This document shows, one piece after another, positions 23,364-34,286 of a stretch of 64,000 nt of DNA. Every line of letters starts with the position of its first letter. Positions within the stretch are counted from its first letter, which is position 1. The notes under the pieces are model-generated. The model was not told the DNA's origin, did not search any database, and saw only the letters and a list, made by a program, of their open reading frames with translations. The DNA is taken from positions 20,156-84,155 of the forward strand of contig VCJN01002960.1 in assembly GCA_006384855.1 (NCBI GenBank), in the 5' to 3' direction. The translations under genes were made by a program, and so were the position numbers. The DNA is from Tetraselmis striata. Lineage: Eukaryota; Chlorophyta; Chlorodendrophyceae; Chlorodendrales; Chlorodendraceae.

Positions 23364-24280
23364 CTACTTAGTGTCCAGCAAGCCCAGCGCCTTCACAACA
23401 TCAACGTGCTTCTGCACGCTGGCCTTGCTCTTGTACTCCCTCGTGAACTTGGTGCGGGCCACTCCGGAGGCGGCATGCTTGGCTGCTACCTTCACCGTGG
23501 CCCAAGCGCGCAAAGTAGCTCCCTTCGTGGTGATAACCTTGGTGCGGGTTGGGAACGCCCTCATGGTGCATGCCTGAGGATGCTGGCAACTGCATGATGT
23601 TTCTGTTTGTTGCGGCGATGCCGGCGCAAGAAGTTCACCCATTGGTGTAAGTAAGGCTTCCAGCCCTTGGCTGCATCACTTGCCCAGGCTGCCATGCCGG
23701 CGGGTTATCTGGCCAGGTGGACGGCGCTGGTATGGATGTACACTGTCACATCCTTCTTGTTGGCCATTTGCAGGTACGCTGACAACATTTGGCTACGTCG
23801 CTGCTCCGCCTCCGCCGCATGCGCCTCGACAACAACAGTTTGGTTGCTGTTGTCATGCGTGGTCTCGTGGTGGAGCTTGAAGAACAGCTCCCACACCTTG
23901 ATGGCGTTGTTGTACACTATCTTGTCCCTGGCCCGCCACTGTGGCACGGCAAGTAGTTGCAGAATGGCCACATAGTTCTCCATCAGCACCGAGCAGGTGT
24001 CACCATGCCATGTCTCTGCGGAAAGATCAATCTTTGATGCGCATGTCTTGGGCTGACCCGCCTTGCTGCCAGAGAGCTTGATGTTCAGCCCCGCATGTGT
24101 ACAGTCCGCTAGCGCATGCTGCTTGGCGGCATCACAATGCTTTGCCAGTGCGTGCTTGAAGTAGAGCTGCGGCACTACTCGGAGCATCAGGTGGAGGATG
24201 TCAACAATGTAGTCCATGATGTCGAGTAGCATGATGTACGGTGAGCGCCCTCTGCACTACATCCCTCAGTGGAATTGCTA
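23364..24280 (-). pseudogene. Transposase-like protein, C-terminal part
   Basis: The minus-strand frame reads LLDIMDYIVDILHLMLRVVP, then FKHALAKHC, CTHAGLNIKLSGSK, DLSAETWHGDTCSVLMENYV and KVWELFFKLHHETTHDN before a stop near 23645; further frames follow. From memory, a 'D-x-LH-x-x-LR' block followed by a 'GI-x-x-x-x-x-x' segment and a W-x-x-L/T-G-x-x-x stretch is seen in large eukaryotic transposase-like proteins without a settled name. It fits as the continuation of the segment at 27124-27444. The intervening 2.8 kb carry other elements. Confidence 0.45.
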
Positions 24281-24584
24281 AAGGGCTCGCCTCCTGCCCA
24301 CACGCATCATGCCCTCATCTGTGAGCTCGGCGCTACTGGATGTCACATCCCGATCGGTTCACTTGGAGGATGGGCACCAGTTGTCCATGCCGGTATGTGT
24401 CATGAGCTCTAGCTCATGAATGTCCCTCATGATGATGCCTGCGCTCCGCCATTGTTACAAGGTCATGGCCCGCTCGTCATCTGTCCCCGCAATGCAGTAG
24501 ATGCACAGGAGCATGCCGCGGCATCCACACTAGCCTCCCGGACTGTCTAGTACTTATACCGTAATGGCCCGTAATCTAGGAGCA

Positions 24585-24696
24585 GAAGGCGATATTAGGG
24601 AATCACCAAAAAAAGGACAATCAGAAAGGTCTTCTACAGCGACTGCGAGGTGGAAGCAGCAACATGAGGAGGCACAGAATGGGCACGAGCCCACGA
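24585..24696 (+). repeat. Repeat shared with 17400-17511
   Basis: Holds a single degenerate foldback end (AAGGCGATATTAGGGAATCA) followed by the block GCGAGGTGGAAGCAG...GGGCACGAGCCCAC. The same order occurs at 17405-17511. Confidence 0.6.
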
Positions 24697-25761
24697 ATCA
24701 GACTTGGCCATCTGCACATACACCGGCATAGAGAATGCCGCCCAGGGTACCATGCACGCAAGCCGAGACCCTCTGCAACAGCCCCCGCCGTGTGCGCGAC
24801 AGGTGACAGCGGAACTCAGCAGGTTGGCTGGCGACCAAGTTCCGAAGTGCCTGAACGGATTGACCACGAAGGAAGCATGAGGTCGGGGCGGAAGGACCGC
24901 CAGGGAAGTTGCGCACAACCAACAGCACAGCGAAGATGTAGACCACCGTCAAAGCGGACTTCCCGAGACGGCCGCGGTCCTCAACCACAAAAGGGTAGTA
25001 CCGGTGAACACCCTGCACTGGGGCGGAAGACGCCCGGTCCGCTGGCAACTTACCATGCTCCGCCTCGGTCGCCGCGATTCCCGGGGTGCACCAGCGGGGG
25101 TCGTTGCTCCAAGTGGGGGTCGTGGAGGATACGCACGCGACGTCGATCATGTAATCGCACGCCGCCTCCCCCCCCCCCCCCCCCCCCCCCACCCCGCCAG
25201 CGTCAAGTCCGACGGCCGCGAGCGGTCCGCTGGGCGCAGCCCACTCGTCTCAAGGGTCAAGTCGCCGGCCTCCCGAACGGTCCCGGTCAAGCACCGCCCC
25301 CGCATCAATTGCCACAGATGCCCACAGATTCTTCAAAGCGGTATGCATGCGGTGCTTGTAGTTCGCTACGGGGCATATGGGTACATGATCCACGATGAAA
25401 TCCGTAGCGCTCCGGTTCGAGCCATCCGTAGAGCGAAGCCATAAGGGATCAATACCACACGTGGGGCCAGGGCAAGTGACAAGCGCGGAACCTCCGCGCG
25501 GGCAAAGGCCCAGTACCCGCGCAACAGCGGCCGAATAAGCAGATGGAGAATCTTGCGGGCTGACTCGTGATCCGAATGGAGAAGCGATAGGGAGCCCGGC
25601 CCGCACGCGTTGTACAAGCGCAGGGTACGTATCAAGACGCGAGGCCGCGGCACTTGTACGCTGGAAGCTGTGATCGAGGGCCACGAAGTCATGCAAGCGA
25701 ATCGCACGGCTGAGGTGGCGTTGGACAACCATGGTCGTGGGTTGATCATCGGAGGTCGCAC
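24634..25761 (-). pseudogene. Non-LTR retrotransposon C-terminal remnant, minus strand
   Basis: Upstream part: RSATDFIVDHVPICPVANYK followed by HRMHTALKNLWASVAIDAGA, resembling the C-terminal H-x-x-x-CP...RH block of LINE reverse transcriptases, with an earlier CPGPTC. Downstream part in another frame: VQGVHRYYPFVVEDRGRLGK, SALTVVYIFAVLL and RTRRGLLQRVSACVHGTLGG, ending near 24698. A C tract at 25168-25190 (opposite strand G) separates them and shifts the frame. It lies between the two halves of the transposase-like remnant, so it probably inserted into that element. Confidence 0.55.
25168..25190. repeat. C tract, 23 bp
   Basis: Uninterrupted run of C inside the decayed LINE remnant; not associated with a known intron. 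Confidence 0.9.
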
Positions 25762-25885
25762 CCGAACCCGTACCCGAGGGCGGAGCAGTAGAACCTAGCA
25801 GCGATTTTGGGAGGGGAACCGTCGCTGCTGACGGAGGGTGTGACCCCTACTACCCCTACTACCCTATTACCCCTACTACTAGTAG

Positions 25886-26024
25886 CATGTTGCGCCATCC
25901 CCATAGTACATTGGACCCAAATCGTGCCTCGCGTTGCTACCCGTAATCGCTCCGGATTTCGCCACACTGGTAGTCGCTACTTAAAACGCCGCACAAGCTC
26001 CGTGACGACGCAACGGCCAACGGT
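25886..26024 (+). repeat. Direct repeat with 60088-60220
   Basis: Shared landmarks in order: CATAGTACATTGGACC, CGTGCCTCGCGTTGCTACCC, TTTCGCCACACTG and GCTCCGTGACGACGCAACGG. The copies are 34 kb apart in the same orientation with small indels. In the 60-kb copy the block lies upstream of (behind) the tyrosine recombinase, so it may belong to the DIRS/PAT-like element. Confidence 0.65.
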
Positions 26025-26049
26025 ACCGTAGGTCTCAGCCGCCGCCGCT

Positions 26050-26545
26050 CCGGCAGGGGTGAGCAGCGCTGGACTCACCACTAACACGGGATACGACGCG
26101 AAACTCATCCCAGCCAGTACCATGCACCTACATGGGCTTGAGAGGATGGCGACTATTCACCAACCGGCGCCGACTACAACCGACCAGTCGGCGATGAACC
26201 ACGGCCAACTCACCCGGGAGCTCCCGCCACCACCAACTAGCCAGCTACAAGCGGCCCACCCCCGTCCGCGGCAGCCCCTCAAGACACGGAGATGGACGAC
26301 GACGACCCGCCACGGGAAGTGGATCAGCCGGCGACAAGCGTCGATCCAGCCCCGTACCCCGAGCCGGCTCCAACGGCCGCAGCCCAAGCCCCCACCGCGA
26401 TAGAAGAGGCATCGGAGGCCACCGCCCCTCTCGAGCATACCTCCACAACCCATAGCACGCCAGCCATGGCGTCCCGCCTGGCCCAGCTCGCGGCCGAGGC
26501 CCACCGCCTCCGTCGCCTCCCGCGCCGGCCGATCCCCTTGTAGTA
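26050..26545 (+). other. Pro/Ala-rich open stretch, possibly gag-like
   Basis: Several frames are open; the one at 26292-26543 (DDDDPPREVDQPATSVDPAP...) ends in AMASRLAQLAAEAHRL. It resembles the low-complexity start of the gag-like frame at 33.7 kb in composition only. It directly follows the repeat at 25886-26024. Weak evidence. Confidence 0.25.
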
Positions 26546-27123
26546 GCCGCAGGTGGGCCGTCTGCTGATATTCTCCGCCAGCAACGCGCCCAACCCCAAG
26601 CCGGACGCACGATCAGCGCCCAAACCCAAGAACTACGGACGTTTTTAGCAGATACGCCCGGAATTGCATGTATTCGAATTTACCCGCACTTTTCCCCCGC
26701 AAGTATTATATAGTCAGTGTATCGCCCGACCCGCGGGCTTGGTACGTGCACCATGCAATAAAGTCATCAACATGCCATTAAACACAGCATACCGTGGCAA
26801 TAATATAAGAGATGGAGGGAATTGTAGCCCCCACCCCACCAAGCTAGCCGGCTCAGCGGTATATAAATACTGAGCACCATGCAGCAAATCCGGCTAGCTC
26901 CCCTCCCCCATCACACCTCAGTAGCAGCGGGCGGGACGCCTCTGGCTGCCTTTGAGTGCCTGCTGATGGGATGGGTCGGACTTAGGTAGGGACAACTGGG
27001 GGCGCTGCTGTCTTTGCTATAGCCCGCTGGACGGAGGATGGACTAGGAAACATAGGAGGCTGACCGATAGCTTGAGCTGTGATAACACTACGTGTTCCCC
27101 ACTGTGGTTAGAGAGAGCGTGCC

Positions 27124-28749
27124 CTAAGAACAACTCAATCTGAGCCAGTGGATGCGGCACTCACATTTGTAATCAATTTCAATTTCAATTTCAATTTCTC
27201 GACCGGCTATGCACCGGTAGTCGTGCAGTGGCGCGGATGCACAGTGGCCGAGGAAGCCATTAAGGATCTTCATGTCGCCGCCCACCAGCAACTTGACATT
27301 GTAGTGCTTCCCGTTGACATGCACACCCTCCTTAGGCAGTTGCAGCAGATCATCGGAGATGTGGCTGGCGTGGACTTGCAGATCTGACCAGCAATCATCT
27401 CTCAAATAGAAGGTAAGCATCACACGGTTGCTGATACTGTTCACCTTCTAGCTATCATCAGTAAGTGCTGAGTCCTCATATACAACACCATAGCTATTGT
27501 TGTTGGGCACTGGTCCTGTGCTTTTTGAACAAATGAGTAGCATCAATCAGGTGCTGGCATGGGATGTCGAGCCAGGTGGTGGCATCAAACATAGGCTGTC
27601 TACATGCTCCAGCGTGTCGATGATTGCCGCCCCAGTGTTGACCTTGGCATGCATGTCATTTTCCTCCATGCGCTCACCGATGCGTGCGTTGATCCAAAAT
27701 CTAGGCCAAGGATGGCTGGCTATGGAGCATCACAGCCTCATGGCCATATCAAAGGTATCCCTAAGCCAGTGGTGGGATCCTTGTGGCATGACAACATAGT
27801 TTTCAGCTGTTTCCACGATATATGGTGGTGTTGCTGCAGTCCGTGTAAATTTTCACAGCCTGCTCCCGCCAGTGCCGTTCCATTTGAGCCTCAGCTGCCG
27901 TCTCCACCTGCCGGACGGTTGTGTCCCATGTCGTCTAGCAGGCTGTGAAACATGTGCCGGTACTTGGCGAAGAGGGACCGCAACACCCACCGAGGCATGC
28001 GCGTGTACGACATTCACTCTTTGTCGGCAGGATTCTTGTTACATGCGGTGTCGCCCGTATTGCCATCAGCCGCTTCACCACTACTATCGCCCGCATGCGG
28101 TGGCAACGCTGATAGCGTCTCGCCCGTGCTGTCGTTCTTGTAGTACTCCTCCCACTTGGCGCCGAACATAATGGCCAGACAATGCTCTAGCTTGTCACGC
28201 CGCGCGCGAACGTACGCGTCGATGCTGTCGTTCGTTACCGGGGCTGCCCTCCGCGGCTTATAATAATGCATGCCTTTCGGGCGATTCCGCCGTATGCGTT
28301 GTCTCGGCTCCTCGCCGCTGTTGCTGTTGTCCTCGCCGCTGATTCGCTGCCTGACTCACATCCCCCGCCTCACAGTCCTTCCCGTCAGCACCGTGCTTGC
28401 GCTTTCTGACGTTGTACCGATGCTGGTACATCTCCGACTCGGCATCGCGCGCTGCATGCTTGCTTTGCTCTGCTAATATTTCGGCAGCCGACAACCGCGA
28501 CCGCAGCTCCTTACTCGTCTCGCGGTGTTGCGCCGCTGCGGCCCTCAGCTCCTCACCCTCCACGGTCAAGCGTAAGACCTTTGTGGTCAACGCGTCCGCC
28601 ACTGAGACAGCGGTTGCCAGCTGCGTCGCCGGGCGCGCGAGGCGCCCGTCCGCCAGGTTCAGGAGGCGGCAGCGCGGGTGGCATGCCGCCGCCGCCGCCC
28701 GTGCCCTCACCTTGCGAGACTTCTTACTCCCGTACGCCTTTGCTGGCAC
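27124..28749 (-). pseudogene. Transposase-like protein, N-terminal and central parts
   Basis: The first frame starts MPAKAYGSKKSRKVRAR at 28749, with heptad-like stretches (VEGEELRAAAAQHRETSKEL) and a basic NVRKRKHGADGK, and stops near 28260; a second piece (RRDKLEHCLAIMFGAKWEEY) follows to 28014. A further segment around 27740-27480 includes WINARIGERMEENDMHAKVN, and 27444-27124 reads NRVMLTFYLRDDCWSDLQVH, then VKLLVGGDMKILNGFLGHCA. The GGDMK-x-L...G block is, from memory, a hallmark of the same unnamed transposase-like family as 23364-24280. Stops and frame changes show it is dead unless some are introns. Confidence 0.45.
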
Positions 28750-28959
28750 TTGCGAGTGCTGGTGGGTGCGTTATGGTGGCGAAGTGTGTAGAACTGTGTG
28801 ACATGCCGCATCGGCGCGCATAAAAATACATGTATTTGCAATTTCCGTGCGTTGTGTACTGGAGACCGTGCAGGCACGCCCTCGGCAGCCTCCGACCTTG
28901 GCACCTTGCATTGCCACAGACAACTCTCCAACCATGGCATGGCGATTACTGCATAGTCA

Positions 28960-29605
28960 CGCGCCTCAAATACTCATGGATAATGGCGACTCCGGAAAAT
29001 TTTACAATGACCACGGCAAGGAAGTGAGAATCTCAGCACATGAAAGAACCCACATAGGAGTGGATGAGTATGGCTACGCCCTCGTCCCAGACACAAACCC
29101 ATAGTTGGCAGAGAAGTATGCCTAGTACGTTTGGCTATCACGTACGGATCGTGTGGAGGTCACACTATCTGGCAATATGCCACGCAAGAAGCCCTCCAAA
29201 ACTATGGCTGTGACATGACGCAGTACTTGTTAATAAATTTATTATTGCAATGTCAGTACGCGTAACGATTTTTTGTGTGCTTTGCTCCGGGGCGTTCCAC
29301 GACTCCACGAGATGAGCAACGGAGACATGACATGCTGCACTAAGATGACCGGGCGTGTGTGACGATCTCGGTGTGTTGTTTTCTGTTGACTGGAAAGACC
29401 ACAGGTTGGCAGACCAGAGAGCATTTCTGCGTTACGCTATGATGAAGACGAGGAGGGAGAGAAGATACGGCTATATGCAGACATCGTTGAGATCTATGTG
29501 ACTCCATCAAGAGAACCCTTTATTGAGCATGGTTACCTCTACGATGGCCCGGACCTCGCAAAGGATCCGATAGGGCTCAAGTTCCAGAGGACGGCAACAA
29601 TGTGA
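28960..29605 (+). pseudogene. Two coding-like segments, unrecognised
   Basis: Segment 1 (to a stop at 29103) ends LMDNGDSGKFYNDHGKEVRI and HIGVDEYGYALVPDTNP. Segment 2 (about 29390-29605) reads RYDEDEEGEKIRLYADIVEI, YVTPSREPFIEHGYLYDGPD and ends FQRTATM. Both look like genuine protein, with charged and hydrophobic residues alternating, but are separated by 280 bases with stops. They may be exons or remnants of a gene; I recognise no domain. Confidence 0.35.
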
Positions 29606-30296
29606 CCATTGCACCAAATGAGGCAGTGATCTCTGCTTAGACTTATTGGCATAGTCACGCGGGTTATGTTGAGAGAAAATTGAGGTTAGTGAACAAGGCC
29701 GAGGCCTGCCCGGATACTGGGTCAAAGGAATAGGAGACCATTTTTTTCTGGACTATGGGCGTGGATATGAACACATGAACGCAGCACCCTGCGGCTCGCA
29801 CCCGCGCGTAGGCGCATGCATGCATGCCGCCCCCATGCATGGCCCCTATGCCCTACATCGCCGCGGATGCTTCCACTGGCTCCGACTGCACCAAAACGCA
29901 GTTGCATGAAGAGCCTTCCTGCACGGAAAGCTGGGGTACGAGGCACGGCGTGGGCACGCCAGTGCAGCAGCCTGCTAACCGTTTCAACCGCGGTCAGCGC
30001 AATAACGGTACCCGTCGAGCGCGGTGCTGTTGTAGCGTACGTAGTCATTGGGTTGGGCTAGGCTCCATACCTGGGCGGGCAGTAGGGGAGGCACGGTGCG
30101 ATGGTGCCACGGAATGCTCGCTCGCACGCCGGAGAATCCTCGAGCACGACACGGCCGGATGCTCGCCTAGGTGTTGTGGTAATCCCTCGCATAATCGAAT
30201 CCGAAAGCCTAGGATACGGCTTGACGCTGTGTGTGTGTGTGGGGGGGGGGGGGGGGGGCGGAATGCATGGGGAGGGGGGGGGGAGGGGGGGGTTAA
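29606..30296. other. Gene-free interval with GT/G tract
   Basis: No supportable gene. A (GT)n run followed by about 19 G lies at 30229-30259, and a second G-rich stretch at 30268-30291. Confidence 0.45.
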
Positions 30297-30478
30297 CGAT
30301 TGGCTCGCCATGGTGAACACATCGCCCCCACCTACTGCACCGCGTGTTGTGCTCGGCGTTGGTCGTGCGCATATGCAAGATGTTGGTATTGACGATGCGC
30401 GTCGATGAGCGACCCGCCGTAGTCTTAACGAGGGGAGTAGTTGTAGCTATTGCGACGTATCGACGGAACATAAACGTA
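30297..30478 (+). repeat. Tandem duplication, unit 1
   Basis: Starts GGCTCGCCATGGTGAACACA (after CGATT) and ends GCGACGTATCGACGGAACAT followed by AAACGTAG. The next unit repeats the whole order at 30489-30688 with indels. Unit length is about 190-200 bp. Confidence 0.75.
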
Positions 30479-30488
30479 GGGGGGGGAG

Positions 30489-30688
30489 GTATACGGCTGG
30501 CTCGCCAGGGCGAACACATCGCCCCTACCTGATGCACCGCGTGCTGCGCCCGGCGATGGTCGTGGCGGCGCAAATGCCTTGCAAGATGCTCTGACTGACG
30601 ATGCGCGATGATGATGCGCGACCCGCCGTGGTCTTTGGCGACGGGAGTAGTCGTAGCTACTACGACGTATCGACGGAACATAAACCTA
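30489..30688 (+). repeat. Tandem duplication, unit 2
   Basis: Second unit of the tandem pair, with the same landmarks (GGCTCGCC, GAACACATCGCCCC, GACCCGCCGT, GGGAGTAGT, GACGTATCGACGGAACATAA). Confidence 0.75.
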
Positions 30689-31311
30689 GTGACTACATCG
30701 CAACTACGCATGTGCACGCCTGTGATGTGCTACCTGGCCTTTGTTGTGGCTAGGGCGGTCGCCATGAGGGCAACATGCTCCCTCGCACCGCACCTTGGAC
30801 ATCGCCCTCCAGATTAGCAGCGGTCGCGCCCTCCGCATGGCCGTCCCTCGCTGCTTCTGGAAGGCTGCCTCTTGTGGCACCCACCCCGGCTCCCACGGTG
30901 GGTGCCTCGGCTTAGGTGCACAAGTAAGATTGGACATGACATATTGTGTGCAGTGCCTCACAGTGCTTTTGGGTTCAGCAAAATTGACAAGCAATGCACA
31001 CCTTGCTTGTGATAATATGACTTCATTCAATCACTTCCGTCAGGTAGCATTTGTGATGCAATGTAGGGGTGCACTACACTTCTCTGCAGTACCCGTACGG
31101 AAGTCCGGCAAATGTCCGAAAAAAGACCGGCCGCTGCGGTTCAGGCCGCTAGTACACACGGCGACTGCGGCCGCGCACCTCAGACCGCCGACCAATTACC
31201 GGATGCACACGATGCCCCGCCACAGCCTCACCAATATTAACCCGCCGTTTGCATTAGAACTGCCCAAGCCACGTACCCCTGATACATATCCTGCGGTGGC
31301 GTTGTCGTGCT

Positions 31312-31347
31312 TCCGAGCTCGGTCAGCCTAGGCTGACCGAGCTCGGA
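31312..31347. repeat. Perfect 36-bp palindrome
   Basis: Both arms are TCCGAGCTCGGTCAG with centre CCTAGG; there is no loop and no mismatch. No gene is nearby. It could form a cruciform, be an inverted junction left by an element, or be a protein-binding site; nothing in the sequence decides. Confidence 0.9.
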
Positions 31348-32080
31348 TCCTCCGCTGCCATCTCCGCGCCCCGCGGCCCGCGGGCCCGCGCCCATCCCGG
31401 TACCCAATCTCTGCACCGGTGGGCTAGGTTGCATAGGTCGACATAAGTTACATCCTAGATGTTGTAGGGCATATGCGTAGACTAAACTTCAAATCTATCC
31501 AAGCAGAATTTGCTTTAGTGGCCGGACGGGTCCTAGCGAGTAGGTTTGTGCGGCCGCCCACGGTTGGACATGCACAATAACAACCACCACCAATTAAAAT
31601 CTGACTAGTAGGAAGCTCGCCACCAAACCACCCTATGCAGTGCAAGGAGGGATAAGAGGGGAGGCGTGCATTTTTATGGGCAGAAAGAGCGCTCGTCGGC
31701 GAGGCCAGGCGGGATGAGCGCGGTACTTGTATCTTTGTGCCGGCAGTGGCGTCGAGGTAGTCCCGCCCGGCAACCCCCCCCCCCCCCCCCCCCCCCACCC
31801 CACCCCCCGGCCCCACCTCCCCAACTTCCGTCTCCCTTTGTCGTCCGTCATAATGACGTATTGGCGTAATGTGTTCGCCCAGCATTACGTCAGGCTACCC
31901 GTCGCCGACTCGCCGGGGCTACCTGCTTGAGCGTCGATAGCATGCGAATAGCCACACATATTGCGCTCGCCCACGGGTGTGCGCGACGATACCGCCGCCA
32001 TGCTCCCGCCAGTCATCCTTATTGTTGCCTAGCCGTCGAAGCCACGAATCAAACTCACACCCACCGTATCCCACCCCTAC
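31348..32080. other. Gene-free interval with C tract
   Basis: No supportable gene. A 20-bp C tract lies at about 31777-31796. The flanking GC-rich frames on both strands are mirror shadows. Confidence 0.4.
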
Positions 32081-32084
32081 GTGC

Positions 32085-32455
32085 ACGTAGGCACCCATAT
32101 GCTAGTGATAGAGACCTATATGGGTCGATTTGTCCGCTTATAGGTGCACCGGGAGCCGATGGAGCGACGGGTAGCTATGATATTCGTTAGCAATAGCGAA
32201 AATACGGTTATCGAGAGGAGGTGAGACACGGGATGAATCGCACGATACTTCACCCGTGCCTCACCAAATCCCGAACGACTCGGCCCATATCCCACCCGTA
32301 GCTCATAAGGGCCCATGGGTGGTGGTCTAGAGGCTCTCGTTCACGTCTTGTGCACTGCTAGTGGCTGATTTGGGGGTGGTCCTTGTACGTGTACATGAGA
32401 CTCACACCGTACGCGCGCTATATCGCCCATTGCAAACATCGTGCAGGTGCGGCGT
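32085..32455 (-). repeat. Dispersed repeat family B, copy 2 (inverted)
   Basis: Reverse-complement copy of 1915-2280, 30 kb away. Identity looks like 75-85 percent by eye, and the order of all landmarks is kept. A short third copy is at 19255-19385. Confidence 0.75.
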
Positions 32456-32567
32456 GGATTCCGTCACAATTCCGCGTATGCCAAAATAACTGTCGCGTTT
32501 ACCTGCTGATTACCTGTACCGGTTCGGGTACCGGTCGGCCGACCGCCCGGCCGCCCGGCCGCCGCCG

Positions 32568-32765
32568 GTCGGGCCGGTCGTCGCCGTTCGTCAGGTCTAC
32601 GGGGCGAGCATGGCGCGAAGCGCCGAGCCCGCCGCGTGGACCGGACGCGGGCGCCGGACGACGCTGTCGTTCGTCCGTCGCTGGACGCCGGACGACCGTC
32701 GGCCGTCCGCCTCGCCGCCCGTCCGTCGACGGATGCCGGGCCCCGGGTCGGCGGGTCGGCGGACG
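32568..32765 (+). repeat. GC-rich repeat shared with 57858-58003
   Basis: GTCGGGCCGGTCGT, CAGGTCTACGGGGCG, GACGCCGGACGAC, CCCGTCCGTCGACGGATGCC and GGGCCCCGGGTCGGCGG occur in the same order and orientation at 57858-58003. The copy here is about 50 bp longer. Confidence 0.7.
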
Positions 32766-33189
32766 CGGGGCTGCATAATGAAGCGACTGTGACTACGATT
32801 CATCCTTGCGGCTCTCTGGATTCCACACTCATGCAACGGGGCTACTTGTATCATTTGAAAAGAAGTGACAATCGTACTGGACAGTGGGGATGTGGGGGCA
32901 GTGTATGGACCAAAATATATACTGTGTGGTCAAGAGAGACGTCTACGCATTTTCACTGGCAATCGACAATTTCTCTCAGCCGCACACTGTCGGAGTGTCG
33001 CGGGTGAGTCGACCGGCATTGCATGCATGGGCAAGAGTTGCATGCATGGTATTGATTCGGAGCCTAGTACCTGTACGTAATCGTCGTACAAGTTCCCTTA
33101 TCCCTTTATATTCCGTCGACATGTATCATGTAATGCAACGATTTGTTTACGAAATTTGTATACCAAATATATATATATAAGAATTACAA

Positions 33190-33312
33190 CTTTGTGACTT
33201 CCTGGTTCCCTTGGCTCTTCGTTGGTTTTTGGCTCCCTGGCCTCCTATTTGACCCTTGGTTTCAGGCTTACATCTCTATTTTTCTGATAACCTTTCACAA
33301 TTGCTTTTAGTT
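33190..33312 (+). repeat. Block X of DIRS/PAT-like element, copy 1
   Basis: GTGACTTCCTGGTTCCCTTG, GGCTCCCTGG, CCTTGGTTTCAGGCTTACAT and following bases match the reverse complement of 58562-58684 over about 120 bp. Here X precedes block Y (33479-33645) and the gag-RT frames. Confidence 0.75.
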
Positions 33313-33478
33313 TGTATTCTTTTAGTGCGCATTTGTTAAAGCACTGATGTAAGAAAAAATATTGTATGATTGTTACTAATATACAACAATATCTTATGCG
33401 AATCGATGAACCATATACATGTAGAAGGCCCCCGCCTCCTTTTCTCATAGCAGTGAAGCCGCTATTTGGTAAGATGTA

Positions 33479-33645
33479 GTCATCTATAGTTGGTTTGCAT
33501 TACATTAGCTATGTTGTACTGCGCACGACCCCCCGCGGTCGGCGCACGGACTAAGGGCCTACCGGCCCGCACAAGCACCACGACCTGAGGAATCCACCCT
33601 AGGGCACCGGCACTCTTTGCTTTTGCGCTCGCCTCAGCCGGCTTG
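33479..33645 (+). repeat. Block Y of DIRS/PAT-like element, copy 1
   Basis: ATTAGCTATGTTGTACT, CGCACGACCCCC, GTCGGCGCACGGACTAAGG, GGCACCGGCACTCT and GCGCTCGCCTCA match the reverse complement of 58886-59052 in order. In that copy, read in element sense, Y comes before X, the reverse of the order here. Confidence 0.8.
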
Positions 33646-33680
33646 TGCACTAGCAGTCTCGACTCTAGAAGTCGAGCAGG

Positions 33681-34286
33681 GTGTCAGCTTACTCTATACC
33701 GACTTGGACCCGAGCCTCAGCCTCCCGAGACGCTTCACCTTCCCCACCCCGCGACAACGGGATGCCCCCTCGCTTTGTACCGGAAGACGCCGCCCCAATC
33801 GGCGACCTGGGCGGCGCCGCAACGGCATTTGTAGTGGAGCTGGAAAAACGCCTGACAGCCCAAGCGGAAGCTATGGAGAATCGACTGGCCGGGCAGTTCG
33901 AGGCCACGGCTATACGGCTGCTTTGCTCTCTCGACTCGCCTCCTCCCCCCCTCCCATCAACCCGCCTCCTCCCGAAGGCACACAGCCAGCCAATTCCGAG
34001 TGCGCCCGCGCCCGAGGGTGGCGAGCAAAGAGTAGCGCGAGAGCCCCTTCCTGCTGAGCTAGACGCACCCGACACCGAGCTCGAGTACGTCGACCTTATT
34101 GCCTACTGCGGCCGAGTCATCCGCCCCCCCCCCCCCCCCCCCGCCCCGGTCTGTAGCGACCCCCGCGCGACGTCGACTAGCCTCGCATATGGACCTAGAC
34201 CGATGAAATCTCCATCGGCCTCGCGGAGAAGCGGAGTCAGGCAGCGTACGACGAGTGCATATGGGTTGCTATGCCTTCTTCAGTAG
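33681..34286 (+). pseudogene. Gag-like frame of DIRS/PAT-like element
   Basis: A 201-codon frame just inside block Y. It contains AAPIGDLGGAATAFVVELEK, a helical stretch EAMENRLAGQFEATAIRL and Pro-rich segments. A C tract at 34123-34142 encodes Pro codons inside it and probably marks a frame change: the following frame (34271-35287) overlaps by 16 bases. The match to gag is positional and compositional, not by a motif. Confidence 0.5.

Noticed and set aside
24664..25398. A 244-codon plus-strand frame with a poly-Pro run
   Set aside because: The poly-Pro is the translated C tract, and the opposite strand carries the recognisable LINE C-terminal motifs.
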